24,376 bases of DNA, from positions 1 through 24,376 of the forward strand of contig CAUYUJ010011177.1 in the NCBI GenBank assembly GCA_963575745.1, given 5' to 3'. Every line of letters starts with the position of its first letter. The stretch's first letter is position 1. Below are positions 8,831 to 16,855 of this stretch, piece by piece. The notes under the pieces were generated by a model that did not search any database, was not told the DNA's origin, and worked only from the letters and a program-made list of their open reading frames with translations. The DNA is from Prorocentrum cordatum (taxonomy: Eukaryota > Sar > Dinophyceae > Prorocentrales > Prorocentraceae). The position numbers and the translations under genes were made by a program.

Positions 8831-8994
8831 GGCGGGGACATCATGGCGGGAGCCACAATATCTCCCCAGATTTCAAGGCGCCCCTTTTGATTGGCTTTTG
8901 GTTGAACAAAAAACCATGCCCCCACCTGGGCCGCGCACGTGCCGCTGGCCATGATTCTCCCCCTCCTCCTGGACGCATCCCTCTTGGACGCCCG
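8831..8994 (+). repeat. Direct repeat L, copy 2
   Basis: Second copy of the sequence at 8527, longer by an insertion that includes TTGGTTGAACAAAAAACC. Together the copies bracket the family A body. Confidence 0.8.
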
Positions 8995-9030
8995 CAAGAA
9001 GAAGCAGTTGCACAAACGTGCATAAAATGG

Positions 9031-9150
9031 TGGAGTTCCGCGCGGATTTCTTGGATCAGCGCAGGGGCCCGCTCCCTGGCGGCGCCTCTGGCACCGCCCT
9101 TGGCGCGCGCCGCGCGCCAGGGAGGGGGTTCCAGCGGGGCTCCAAAAATT
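9031..9150 (-). repeat. Partial inverted relative of the 6886 foldback element
   Basis: Read on the minus strand it shows CCCCCTCCCTGGCGCGCGGC, GGCGGTGCCAGAGGCGCCGC and CCGCGCGGAACTCC, the same order as the centre and right arm of the element at 6886-7089. The outer terminal repeats (GGGGAACGAAG) are missing, so this is a decayed or truncated copy in the opposite orientation. Confidence 0.75.
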
Positions 9151-9214
9151 TAGGTTTACGCCGCTATTCCTTATTCAAGGGATGGTCGCCATCGCCAACC
9201 TTGCAGGATTAATC

Positions 9215-9402
9215 CCGATTCCGTCGATAGATTCGATTCGATTTCGATCGATTCCGGTTCCGATCCGCCTCGATTTCGGATTCCGATTTGGGTTTCGGTT
9301 TCTCAATGGAGGCCTGCCGGTTTCCACCGATCCGATTTCTCCCAAGTTGGCTGCCGATTTCCGCCCATCGATTTGTCGAATCGATTCTGTTCGATCCTGC
9401 CC
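9215..9402 (+). repeat. Dispersed repeat family F, copy 1
   Basis: Rich in GATTCC and TCGATT words. It shares with 15598-15795 the ordered landmarks GATTCGATTCGA, CGGATTCCGATTTGGG, TGGAGGCC, CTGCCG, CCGATCCGA, TTGGCTGCCGA (CTCGGCTGCCGA in the other copy) and TCGATCCTG. Indels break any shared frame. A shorter third copy is at 14811. Confidence 0.8.
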
Positions 9403-9670
9403 CTGAAATCTGGGCGTTGCACGTTGCCCACTGCGGGCGTTTTCGCCCTCTTTCAGGCACAGGGACCAAATCGATCCAGCTCGAAAAATGCGGCTGAAAT
9501 ATGGAGCGCAGGATTTTGGTCGCGAGTTTCCGTGATGCCGATTTTTTGTTCGCAGCGTCGGATCTCAGGGGATCCGCTTTTTGACTGCCCCGGTGCCAGA
9601 TAACACGAGCACTTGGAGCCCAGACTGGAGGAAGAACGCCACACAGATCAAGGAAGAGCACGTCAGGATC

Positions 9671-9820
9671 GGGCCGAACGGAAGGGTAGGATATGGCAAT
9701 GGGGGGGGTACGACATCTGCTGCCTTCCGCTGGTTTCGGCCCCGCCGCCGGGCCCATTCCTCGATACATGGGCGCCTCCCAGCGCCAGGAGGCGCCAGGA
9801 AAACCAGATGCGTGGGCTGA
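9671..9820 (+). repeat. Dispersed repeat family C, copy 1
   Basis: Matches 14108-14261 with high identity. Shared words in order: TCGGGCCG, GGGGGG, TACGA, GCTGGTTTCGGCC, GGGCCCATTCCTCGATACAT, GGAGGCGCC and GGAAAACCAG. A GGCGCC-rich hairpin lies near 9772-9798. No conserved frame. Confidence 0.85.
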
Positions 9821-9865
9821 CACCCTACCCTACCTGTTGCTGTTCTGCCTTGTCGTCGCCCCGAC

Positions 9866-10456
9866 AGGAGGAGGAGGAGGAGGAGGAGGAGGAGGAGGAG
9901 GAGGAGGAGGAGGACGAAGAGGAAAGAGACGACAAAGAGGAGGAGTATCGAGAAAGAGGAGGCGGAGGAGGAGGAGAGGAGGGAGGAGGCGGGGGGGGAG
10001 GAGGGAGGGGGGGAGGATTATGAGGAGAGGATGAGGAGAGGGGAGGAGGATGCGGCATGATTGATGAGGAGGAGGAAGAGAAGCGGATTTATGAGTGCAC
10101 GATGAGGACGAGCGGGACGATGAGGAGAGGCGGAGGAGCTAGAGGAGGCGTGGCCGGAGGAGGAGAGGAAGGGAGGAAAGGGAGGAGAGGGAGGAGAGGG
10201 AGGAGGGTAGGGGGCGAGGTGAGGAGAGGGAGAAGAGGGAGGAGTAGGGAGGAAAGGGAGGAGGGAGAAGGGTAGAGGGAGGAGAGGGAGGAGAGGGAGG
10301 AGAGGGAGGAGAGGGAGGAGGAGGAGGAGAGGGAGGAGAGGGAGGAGAGGGAGGACAGGGAGGAGTAGGGAGGAGAGGGAGGAGGGAGAAGGGTAGAGGG
10401 TAGAGGGTAGAGGGAGGAGGAGGAGGAGGAGGAGGAAGAGGAGGAGGAGGAGGAGT
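9866..10456. repeat. (GGA)n passing into a 9-bp GAGAGGGAG minisatellite
   Basis: Pure GGA triplets to about 9912, then a G/A-rich array built on the 9-bp unit GAGAGGGAG. A higher-order block containing GGAGGGAGAAGGGTAGAGGG occurs near 10257 and again near 10378, about 120 bp apart. A less repetitive stretch lies at 10040-10140. Open frames here are composition artefacts. Confidence 0.9.
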
Positions 10457-10578
10457 GACAAAGAGCAGGGCAGCGCTCGGCCGTGATTGCTCGCGATGCT
10501 GCACCTATTTGTCGCAGGCGTTGGGTTTTCGAAAACAGCCGTCGCCCCCTCGGGCTGCGGAAGAGGGACAGTGTTAAG

Positions 10579-10727
10579 TCGGGCGTGCCCCTCTACAGGA
10601 GGAATATTCAAAATAGTCACAACATAGTCTGGCGACGATTTGTTTTAAGTATGTTTGGACATGTGTTGCATATTTGGGGTATGCTTGATTTCTTGTCCAA
10701 CGTCCGCCTGTAGGGAGGCATGCCCGA
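10579..10727. mobile_element. MITE-like element, family G copy 1
   Basis: The left end is TCGGGCGTGCCCCTCTACAG. The right end reverse-complemented is TCGGGCATGCCTCCCTACAG, an inverted repeat of about 24 bp. The interior is AT-richer than the flanks, with TTCAAAATAGTC and AGTCTGG near the left. Length about 149 bp, no open frame. A second copy of the same length and plan is at 17068-17216. No clear target duplication is visible. Confidence 0.75.
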
Positions 10728-11080
10728 CCTGAGGCCAGTGGAAACAACGGCTGCTCTCCCTGGCGCGTCGGGGAGGTCGGTTTCCTTCTCGTTTCTACAC
10801 TCGCCACATCCGGCTTTATCATTGTTTTCATTCGCTCGGTTTTTTTCGCCTCCGTGTTTCACCCATTCGGGTGTTTTCGCTTCTATGTTCACCCGTTCGG
10901 GCCGTCGCCCCTACCCACGTACCTTGTGCTGCCGGACCAGTTTGTGGACCAGAGCCAGCGTCGCTGGAGCCTCGACCCTCGTCGGCTCGTACGAGCCAGC
11001 AAGCTGACACGGGGGGCTCCCGGAAGCTGCCACGGAAGGGAGGGGCCCGGGGATAGGGCCAGCCGGGAGGGCCAGCCTCG
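10728..11080. other. Unrecognised sequence with a 30-bp tandem echo
   Basis: No gene recognised. TTTCACCCATTCGGGTGTTT near 10857 is echoed about 30 bp later by GTTCACCCGTTCGGGCCGTC. The long plus-strand frame that crosses this stretch and the next consists of frame-open GC repeats. Confidence 0.4.
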
Positions 11081-11440
11081 GCTGGCCCTCCTCCGACCGG
11101 CGGTTGGTCTACCAGGCATTGGCTGGGGGGCATCAGGCAGGTCGGCCGGCCCTCGGGCGTCTTCCGTTGGCCTCGCCTCGTCGAGAACGCTCCAGGACCG
11201 GGAGGGCCCGCATGTAACGGTCGGCCGGCCCTCGGGCGTCTTCCGTTGGCCTCGCCTCGTCGAGAACGCTCCAGGACGGGGAGGGCCGCCGCTACCTCAG
11301 CTGGCCCTCCTCCGACCGGAGGTTGGTTTCCCGGCATTGGCTGGGGGGGATCGGGCAGGTCGGCCGGCCCTCGGGCGTCTGCCGTTAGCCTCCGCCTCGT
11401 CGAGAGCGCTCCGGGACCGGGAGGGCCGCGCATGTAAGGG
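11062..11440. repeat. Nested GC-rich tandem repeats, about 218 bp and 79 bp
   Basis: GCTGGCCCTCCTCCGACCGG occurs at 11081 and 11300 (period 219). The word GGTCGGCCGGCCCTCGGGCG begins units near 11140, 11219 and 11358, each followed by CGTCGAGAACGCTCC (CGTCGAGAGCGCTCC in the third). The first two units sit head to tail inside the longer repeat. A CCAGCCTCGGCTGG palindrome lies at about 11071. Sequence identity is high, so amplification looks recent. Confidence 0.85.
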
Positions 11441-11643
11441 TCCCGGCTGGCCGCCGAAGTCCGGGGCCCCAGGACGAGAACCAGCCGGAGGGAGGAGACA
11501 CCTCCCATCCAGGGCGTTGCGACGAGCAGAATCAGATCGGGCGTGCTCGGCGCGATTCGGACCCTCACGGACCAATCCGGCCGTCAGCATGCAGATTGCC
11601 GATGGTGCGGGGAGTTCCCGTCGTGATGTGTCCGCGGCGTCGT

Positions 11644-11673
11644 GATTTTCCACGGCGCCCGATCTCGGAGTGG
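11644..11673 (+). repeat. 30-bp exact direct repeat, copy 1
   Basis: Begins GATTTTCCACGGCGCCCGAT and ends CTCGGAGTGG. Identical to 12139-12168, with the two starts 495 bp apart. The bases on either side differ between copies, so the shared unit is sharply bounded. Confidence 0.95.
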
Positions 11674-12138
11674 TCCCGATCGGGTAGCAGAGGGAGCGCA
11701 GCCCCTCGGGCTCGCGAGTGCTTCCGCTGGTCAGCGTGGGGTTCCATGCCATCATTGCCAGGAGTCTCACCAGGGTTATCGGGTCCATCAACGCGGACCA
11801 ACTTCTAGGGTCGTGGCTTGGACAGGCCTTCCCCAGTGGTTGATTCGGGGAGCATCGCCAAGCTATAGGACTTAGTAGGAAGCATTCTGGCACACCTGTT
11901 TTCAAGCGCTTGCAAACTCGAGCATGTCTACACTACCACAGGGAGCAGTGGTTGGGGTAGATGGTGGCGCGCTGTTGCTGCAAGCGTGCAGGAGTCAAAA
12001 CTGTGTAGCCCACATCGGTCCCAAAACGTTGCGATTGAACGCGCCAGCTCTTGGCTCCGAAGAAGCTGAGCAGGCCCTGAGGCTGGCGCCTAGCACGCAA
12101 CCGCTAAGCTTCTGAGGCAGAACCGCCCATTCTTTCGG
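11674..12138. other. Segment enclosed by the 30-bp direct repeat
   Basis: Mixed-composition DNA without a recognised domain. It contains a 63-codon plus-strand frame (11924-12115, starting MSTLPQGAVVGVDGG) that ends in TGA and is not low complexity, but its codon use is unbiased and I recognise no family. I leave it uncalled. Confidence 0.35.
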
Positions 12139-12168
12139 GATTTTCCACGGCGCCCGATCTCGGAGTGG
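12139..12168 (+). repeat. 30-bp exact direct repeat, copy 2
   Basis: Identical in all 30 positions to 11644-11673. See that entry for the sequence edges. Confidence 0.95.
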
Positions 12169-12201
12169 AGCGTGCTTCTTTATTGTTTGGGGCATCATGG
12201 G

Positions 12202-12406
12202 TAATGGGCATTAAGGCCCCCGGCCCCCCTCCCCCCCCCTTTGACGTAACGCCTCTCCCCCCCCCTCCAGTGCGCTCCGGGCACTGCCGCCGTGCGCACG
12301 GCGGGAGGAGGAGGAGGAGGAGGAGGAGGAGGAGGAGGAGGAGGAGGAGGCGTTACTTTATACCCTCCCCCATGCCCCCCCCCCCCCAAAAAAAAATGCC
12401 CATTGT
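12202..12406. repeat. Foldback structure with a (GGA)n core
   Basis: AATGGGCATT on the left faces AATGCCCATT on the right. Further in GTAACGCCTC faces GAGGCGTTAC. Between the outer and inner arms both sides carry long C runs on the plus strand, so the structure is not a simple hairpin. The core is a (GGA)n run of about 50 bp at 12303-12352. It could be a microsatellite grown inside a small palindromic element. Confidence 0.6.
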
Positions 12407-12809
12407 CGCAGAAAATACAGAAACGCGCTCCTCTAGCGAGCACGCGCGTCTCGAGCTGCCCCGCCACTTCCTGCGCGCCCCAGGAGCGCCACCCCCTGCG
12501 ATGCCCTCCCCACGCCGGGGGCTGGACAGCCCGATCCCCTCTCCCCCGCGCGATCGACCAAGGTGGAGTGGTTCGGTCGCAGATTTATGGGAGCCTGGTA
12601 GATCCTCCGAATTCCGTCTTTAGCGTCGACTAGCGTCGATTACAGTCGGGGCGCTGAAGAAGGAACCTTTTTCGTTGGGGAGTGGCTCCGTGTTCTTCGA
12701 TTGCTTCACAGTTTGTCTTGGGTTTTCTTTTGGTTTTCGATGGAAAATCGAAGTTCAACTTGTGGATACAAGGGGCCTCGTTTGATGAGATGTGCCGGTC
12801 TAGCCTCGG
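12407..12809. other. Unrecognised sequence
   Basis: GC-rich to about 12600, then AT-richer with TTTTCGATGGAAAATCGAAG near 12735. It includes one copy of the word AGCGTCGACTAGCGTCGATT at 12622-12641. No gene-like frame. Confidence 0.4.
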
Positions 12810-12875
12810 TGAACGTCGATGAGCGTCGATGGAGCTTCGATGTAGCGTCGATCAGCGTCGACTAGCGTCGATTCG
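12810..12875. repeat. Degenerate 10-bp AGCGTCGATN tandem repeat
   Basis: Six or so steps of AGCGTCGAT/AGCTTCGAT. The last two units match a pair at 12622-12641 exactly over 20 bp, 232 bp upstream. Confidence 0.8.
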
Positions 12876-12892
12876 CAAGAGCCGACAAGATG

Positions 12893-12950
12893 GTATGGGA
12901 GGCTATCATGAGTTGCCACCGAAGAGTAGGGGTGATGGCCTCCATACTCC
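12893..12950. repeat. Imperfect hairpin
   Basis: GGTATGGGAGGCTATCA faces TGATGGCCTCCATACTCC across a loop of about 22 nt. Small, unassigned. Confidence 0.6.
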
Positions 12951-13148
12951 ATGTCCACGGATCCTCCGCCTTGTGAGGAGGCGTGCTCGGGCTTCAGGAC
13001 GTCGCTCTGGGGCATTCCAAGACGGTCTCCGGCCCACTCCTTGCAATCAAGACCAGTCGTAAGGTTTCATCTGCCCATCCCCGGCCCATGTCTAGGCAAG
13101 GCGCCGCTACAAGTCTTCCAGCATGGACGCACAATGGTTTGCATGTTT

Positions 13149-13326
13149 TCGGCCGCGAGCCCCCCGGGAAGTGAGAAGAGGCGCACCTTCTCAGAAGGCT
13201 CTGGAGAAGTGTCTTTTGCCTTCTCGAAAACAGCAGGCCTCTCAGAAGGCCCGAGCGCGCGCCGAAAAGCCCCGCCGCCTTCTGCGAAGGCCTCCTCCTT
13301 CTCGCTTCCCCCTCGCTCGCCGCCGA
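13149..13326. mobile_element. Family A copy 3
   Basis: The left end TCGGCCGCGAGCCCCCCGGG and the reverse-complemented right end TCGGCGGCGAGCGAGGGGGA form degenerate terminal repeats, continuing AAGTGAGAAG and AGCGAGAAG. Interior palindromes CCTTCTCAGAAGGC and CCTCTCAGAAGG are family hallmarks. Length about 178 bp, no open frame of note. Confidence 0.75.
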
Positions 13327-13460
13327 TCCATAACCCTGCGTTCTCGCTATGCCAGGCGGGCCCGCGTGCCTCGGCACGCTTTCTCGGAGTGCTTCGGGGC
13401 GGCCGCCGCGCCCGCTGCATCCATCCTCCAGACCCGCCGGGCCTGCAGCGATTCGCTGTC

Positions 13461-13641
13461 GAGGATCCAACTGGGGGAGCCGTCGAGCCAGGCTCGACAG
13501 TGAGGAGGCAGGGCCAAACGAGGGCAGGCCGAGCATGGTGTACAGTTGGACTCGATTGGAGAGGACACGCGAGAGGACAAAGGCCCTTCCGCGGGCCACA
13601 TTGCCACAGAAGTGCAGGAGGCACGGGTCGCGAGGCACAAG
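13461..13641 (+). repeat. Dispersed repeat family D, copy 1
   Basis: Its reverse complement matches 15053-15244 at roughly 90 percent identity by eye: TGCCTCGCGACCCGTGCCTC, CTGCACTTCTGTGGCA, ACCATGCTCGGCCTGCCCTC and CTGTCGAGCCTGGCTCGACG occur in both. A 1-nt indel and a larger indel break any shared frame, so it behaves as non-coding repeat despite open frames. Confidence 0.9.
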
Positions 13642-13827
13642 ATGCATCTCGACCCCCCGTCGCCCGGTGATCGCCGTCAGGGGCGCCCGATGGCCCCAGC
13701 CCCGCCCAGGAAGGGTGCGGCTTCACCCTCGGGGGCCGATCGCTGGTCCATCGGCGAGGCATCGCCGATGTTCCAGATCGAGGCATCCCCCCTTCTGCCG
13801 GCCCCCCCCCTATCGGTGCCCCTGCCC

Positions 13828-13968
13828 CGGGCCTCCTCCTCCTCCTCCTCCTCCTCCTCCTCCTCCTCCTCCTCCTCCTGCCTCCTCCTGCCTCCTCCTG
13901 CCTCCTCCTGCCTCCTCCTGCCTCCTCCTGCCTCCTGCCTCCTCCTGCCTCCTCCTCGCCCTGCCTGG
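13828..13968. repeat. (TCC)n followed by a 10-bp CCTCCTCCTG minisatellite
   Basis: Pure TCC triplets to about 13878, then at least six near-perfect copies of CCTCCTCCTG, ending in slipped units. The step from a 3-bp to a 10-bp unit probably arose by a single inserted base that was then amplified. Confidence 0.95.
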
Positions 13969-14107
13969 TAAGGGCTTCGGATGGCGCGCAGGCGGCCCCC
14001 CCTCCCTCGGCAGTGCCGGCGGGCCTCCGCAGGCCCCCCCCCCCCCGAGTGCTCCGGCGGGCGGCCTCAGCGGCTCCGCGCGGGGGCGCGGAGCGCCCCC
14101 GGGAGCT

Positions 14108-14261
14108 CGGGCCGGGCGAAAGGGGGGGATTGGGATTGGGAAAGGGGGGGTTACGAAATTTGCTGCATGCAGCTGGTTTCGGCCTCACCGAGGGCCCATT
14201 CCTCGATACATGGCCGCCTCCGGCGCCGGGAGGCGCCGGGAAAACCAGCTACGCGAGCTGA
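14108..14261 (+). repeat. Dispersed repeat family C, copy 2
   Basis: Second copy of 9671-9820 in the same orientation, sharing GGGCCCATTCCTCGATACAT exactly. A CTGCATGCAG palindrome is present here only. Confidence 0.85.
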
Positions 14262-14340
14262 TTCTCAACCCCCCCCTTTACTATCCCCCCCTTTCGCCCG
14301 ACCCGAGGAGCGCCGCCCGATCGGCGAGGTCCGGCAGGGC

Positions 14341-14483
14341 TCATGTCTTAACGTTATGTTGTTCCCATCCTACATAAGGACCACATCCCAGAAATAATTT
14401 CGAGCACCCGGAAAAGTGCCCAAAGAGAGTCGAAACAGTGTCGAAACGGTGTCGGGCGAGCATCTCCCAGGGCCCGACACGTG
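14341..14483 (-). repeat. Dispersed repeat family 1, copy 2
   Basis: On the minus strand it reads GTGTCGGGCCCTGGGAGATG, then a duplicated TTTCGACACTGTTTCGACTC segment, GTGCTCGAAATTATTTC, GGGATGTGG and GGATGGGAACAACATAACG, in the order of copy 1. It is the least interrupted copy in the window. Confidence 0.8.
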
Positions 14484-14573
14484 AAAACCCTAGAGTTTCG
14501 GTACTTCTCTTGGGGGCTCGAAATCATTTCTTGTGGTCAAGGCTAAAGTAGGTTGGAACATCATAATCTTAAC

Positions 14574-14806
14574 GGGCGAAGGACGGTATAACATAAACTG
14601 TTTCGCTGTCGGGGGCGCCCGTCCCAGGGCGGCTGGGAGGACGGTATAACATAAACTTTTTCGCCGTCGGGGGCGCCTGTCCCAGGGCGGCTGGAACGTT
14701 TCTACGCTTGCGGTGGCACCGTAGGGGTATAAACTGAAACGTTCCAGCCGCCCTGGGACAGGCGCCCCCGACAGCGAAGCAGTTTATGTTATACCGTCCT
14801 TCGCCC
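14574..14806. mobile_element. 233-bp foldback element with one duplicated arm
   Basis: The 70-bp right arm (14737-14806) is the reverse complement of the left side, beginning GGGCGAAGGACGGTATAACA and ending CAGGGCGGCTGGAACGTTT. The left side carries the arm twice in tandem: 14574-14638 matches the outer part with one mismatch near GTTTCGC, and 14639-14701 carries the inner end GGAACGTTT. The loop is about 35 nt (14702-14736). No open frame is needed to explain it. High arm identity suggests recent activity or gene conversion. No target duplication is obvious. Confidence 0.85.
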
Positions 14807-14810
14807 GCTG

Positions 14811-14865
14811 AATTTCGGCTCCTCGATCGCCGATCCGACTTGTTGCTTCGATTCTGGGCTCTCCT
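14811..14865 (+). repeat. Dispersed repeat family F, truncated copy 3
   Basis: CGATCGCCGATCCGACTTGT and TTCGATTCTGGGCTCTCCT match the right end of the copy at 15598-15795. Only the last 50 or so bp of the family are present, starting at the edge of the foldback element. Confidence 0.7.
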
Positions 14866-15052
14866 GGTCGGGGCGCCGAGGCCGTCCCGGACGGCTCGGG
14901 AGGCCTGCCGAGGCCAGCCGAGGCTGCTCGGGGGCCACGTCGGGGCCGGCCGTGGCTCCTCGTGGCGGCGGTCTGCGGCGCAGCCCGAAGTCGCCGTAGA
15001 GTCGGCCCGGGGTGGTGGGCCGGCCCTGGTCAGAGCAAGGGTGCCCTCGTGT

Positions 15053-15244
15053 CCTGTGCCTCGCGACCCGTGCCTCCTGCACTTCTGTGGCAGCGTGGCC
15101 CTCGGAAGGGCCTTCTGTCCTCCCGCGTGTCCTCTTCAATCGAGTCCGGCTGTCCACCATGCTCGGCCTGCCCTCGTTGGGGTCCTTGCCCTGCCTCCTC
15201 ACTGTCGAGCCTGGCTCGACGGCTCCCCCAGTTGGATCCTCGAG
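15053..15244 (-). repeat. Dispersed repeat family D, copy 2
   Basis: Inverted partner of 13461-13641, about 1.4 kb away. Compared with copy 1 it has extra bases near 15178-15186 (CTCGTTGGGGTCCTTGCCCT) and one extra T near 15117. Confidence 0.9.
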
Positions 15245-15281
15245 CCTGCGGCCAAGCAGGCCTGGTTGGGAAGGTCACTCG

Positions 15282-15407
15282 GTGTCGCTCGGACGTGTGC
15301 ATGTCTTCCTCGGCGAGGACCATCGAGGGCCATCCTGGACCATCGAGCAAACAACAACCCGCACGAAACCGAAACATGCACGGGAAATGGACGCTCGAGC
15401 GACGGCA
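15282..15407 (+). repeat. Dispersed repeat family E, copy 2
   Basis: Second copy of 5049-5168 in the same orientation. It begins about 40 bp after the end of the family D copy, so D and E lie nearly back to back here but not at their other sites. Confidence 0.8.
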
Positions 15408-15597
15408 AGGTCTACGCCCATCACGTCCGACCCGCGCAGCGCACGGGGCGATGGTCGGCTCGGGGCGGCAGCGCAGCGATCCTATAGGGAATCTGTTCCC
15501 CACCCTGCCCTCCTCGGGAGAGCGTCTTCCTTCCCTGGCGATAACGGGCGTGACGGGGGAGGGGGGGCAGGTCTCGTTTCGACTCTTCAGATTGGAT

Positions 15598-15795
15598 GCC
15601 ATTCGAGTTCGATTGCTTCCGATTCCGATTCGATTCGACTCCGGATTCCGATTTGGGCTCCGATTTCTACCTAGATGGAGGCCCACTAGCCTGCCGATTC
15701 CCGCCGATCCGACGTTTCCCGCCTCGGCTGCCGAGTTCCGCCGATCCGATCCACTTCGATCGCCGATCCGACTGGTCGATTCGATCCTGGGCTCT
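15598..15795 (+). repeat. Dispersed repeat family F, copy 2
   Basis: Longest copy of the family, with GATTCCGATTCGATTCGACT, CTGCCGATTCCCGCCGATCC and TCGATCGCCGATCCGACTGG. It ends at a GGA array, as does the F-C segment at 9.2-9.9 kb. Confidence 0.8.
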
Positions 15796-15799
15796 CCCC

Positions 15800-15926
15800 A
15801 TGGGGGGGAGGGGGGAGGGGGAGGAGAAGGAGGAGGAGGCGGAGGATGATGAGGATGATGCGGAAGAGCAGGAGGAGGAGGAGGAGGAGGAGGAGGAGGA
15901 GGAGGAGGAAGAGGGGGGAGGAGGGG
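15800..15926. repeat. (GGA)n purine array
   Basis: GGGGAGGAGAAGGAGG followed by GATGATGAGGATGATGC and then pure GGA triplets to about 15908. Confidence 0.95.
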
Positions 15927-16035
15927 GCCAGTCACGTCAGGGTGCGCGCCGGCGCGCCGTCTGGCAGGGCCAAGTCCCACGCGGCGCCGGCGCGACGCGT
16001 GGCGCGACCGGGAGAGGGGGGCGAGGGCTTGGTCG

Positions 16036-16340
16036 GGAGCCTTGAGACGGGGGTCAATGCAAACGGGGGTCAGCCAGGGCGCCAGATCCTGCAGGATCCT
16101 GCGAAGACCCCCTCTGGCTGACCCAGGTTAGCGAGCCGCTCGTGGCCGCGAGGCGGCCGCGCATATTGGCTGACCCGGGTTTGCGAAGATCTGCGTTGCA
16201 GTTTTTTTTCCTGCATTGCAGTTTTTGGTTTCCCGCTGACCCGGGTCTGGATTGACCCGGGTCAGAAGATCCCCGGCTTGGCGGGGAGCGGGGCAGGTCA
16301 CGGGCGTTGTCGGGAAGCGGGGCTGGGCCTGAGCGTTGTC
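16036..16340. repeat. GCTGACCC(G)GG motif cluster and a 28-bp tandem pair
   Basis: GGCTGACCCAGGTTAGCGA (16111), GGCTGACCCGGGTTTGCGA (16163), GCTGACCCGGGTC (16236) and TTGACCCGGGTCAG (16252) repeat the same core, and GGGGTCAGCCAGGG at 16067 is its complement. TTGCAGTTTTT occurs twice near 16196 and 16223. At 16284-16340 GGGAGCGGGGCAGG...GCGTTGTC is followed directly by a diverged second unit. Confidence 0.7.
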
Positions 16341-16436
16341 TTGCTGTGGGAAACTGGAGCGTGTACATGACCAGTGGCGTTTTTCTTTCTCAATCCCACG
16401 ACTGTTTGAGGGCCGGGGACGACGTCGGGGTGGTGT

Positions 16437-16488
16437 GGTGTATACTTCTCCCCCGTTTTCCAAGAGAAACAACGAAAAATGTATACAC
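16437..16488. repeat. Short GGTGTATAC hairpin
   Basis: GGTGTATAC faces GTATACACC about 30 bp later. Small, unassigned. Confidence 0.5.
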
Positions 16489-16740
16489 CAGGATTCCGTA
16501 TACTCCAGGATCCGCGTTCTTGTGCGAATTTCAGCGCAGGGTCGGAGTTCCCCCATTGCTGGATTTCGGCGGCGTCTTGTTTCTGATTCTCGGCGGGGAG
16601 GTGCAGGAAGGCGGGCAGGGCAGAGCGAGGCACAACGCGAAGGCAGAGCGAGAGACAGCGTTTCGGTCGTCCGGCCCTGCCGCGAAGAGGGAACTCCCGA
16701 GCCCCTGCCCTGCGTCCCACGCAGTGGGCCCTCCGCGCTG

Positions 16741-16818
16741 CTCGCCCCCCGCGCCGAGCAGGCGGCGAGCCAGCTGCTCGCGAACGAGCAGGCGCGCCTG
16801 GAGCAGGAGGCCGCCGGG
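16741..16818 (+). CDS. Coding-like coiled-coil fragment, possible exon relic
   Basis: The frame reads RAEQAASQLLANEQARLEQE, a charged amphipathic helix; every codon from 16741 to 16818 ends in G or C. A run of this kind is unlike the surrounding sequence. Upstream, CCCACGCAG at about 16718 could be a 3' splice site. Downstream the frame runs into Pro-rich sequence and then the palindrome at 16856. Ala/Glu-rich helices of this sort are common in dinoflagellate proteins, but I cannot name a family. It could be a decayed or a real exon. Confidence 0.28.
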
Positions 16819-16855
16819 CGCCATCCTCCGCCGCCGCAGCCAGCGGCCGCTGGCA

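Noticed and set aside
7248-8890. Long plus-strand frames (421, 240 and 386 codons) across the TCC array
   Set aside because: Poly-Ser/Leu/Pro translations from a triplet array are open in all frames; there is no motif outside it.
10854-11645. 263-codon plus-strand and 246-codon minus-strand frames
   Set aside because: Both arise over the nested GC-rich tandem repeats, overlap each other, and show no domain.
13871-13968. Regularly spaced 10-bp units as a possible CRISPR-like array
   Set aside because: There are no unique spacers, the units are head to tail, and the setting is eukaryotic.
13067-14377. Overlapping 373- and 342-codon frames on opposite strands
   Set aside because: They cross family A, family D and a TCC minisatellite. 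The two D copies differ by indels, so the frame is not conserved.
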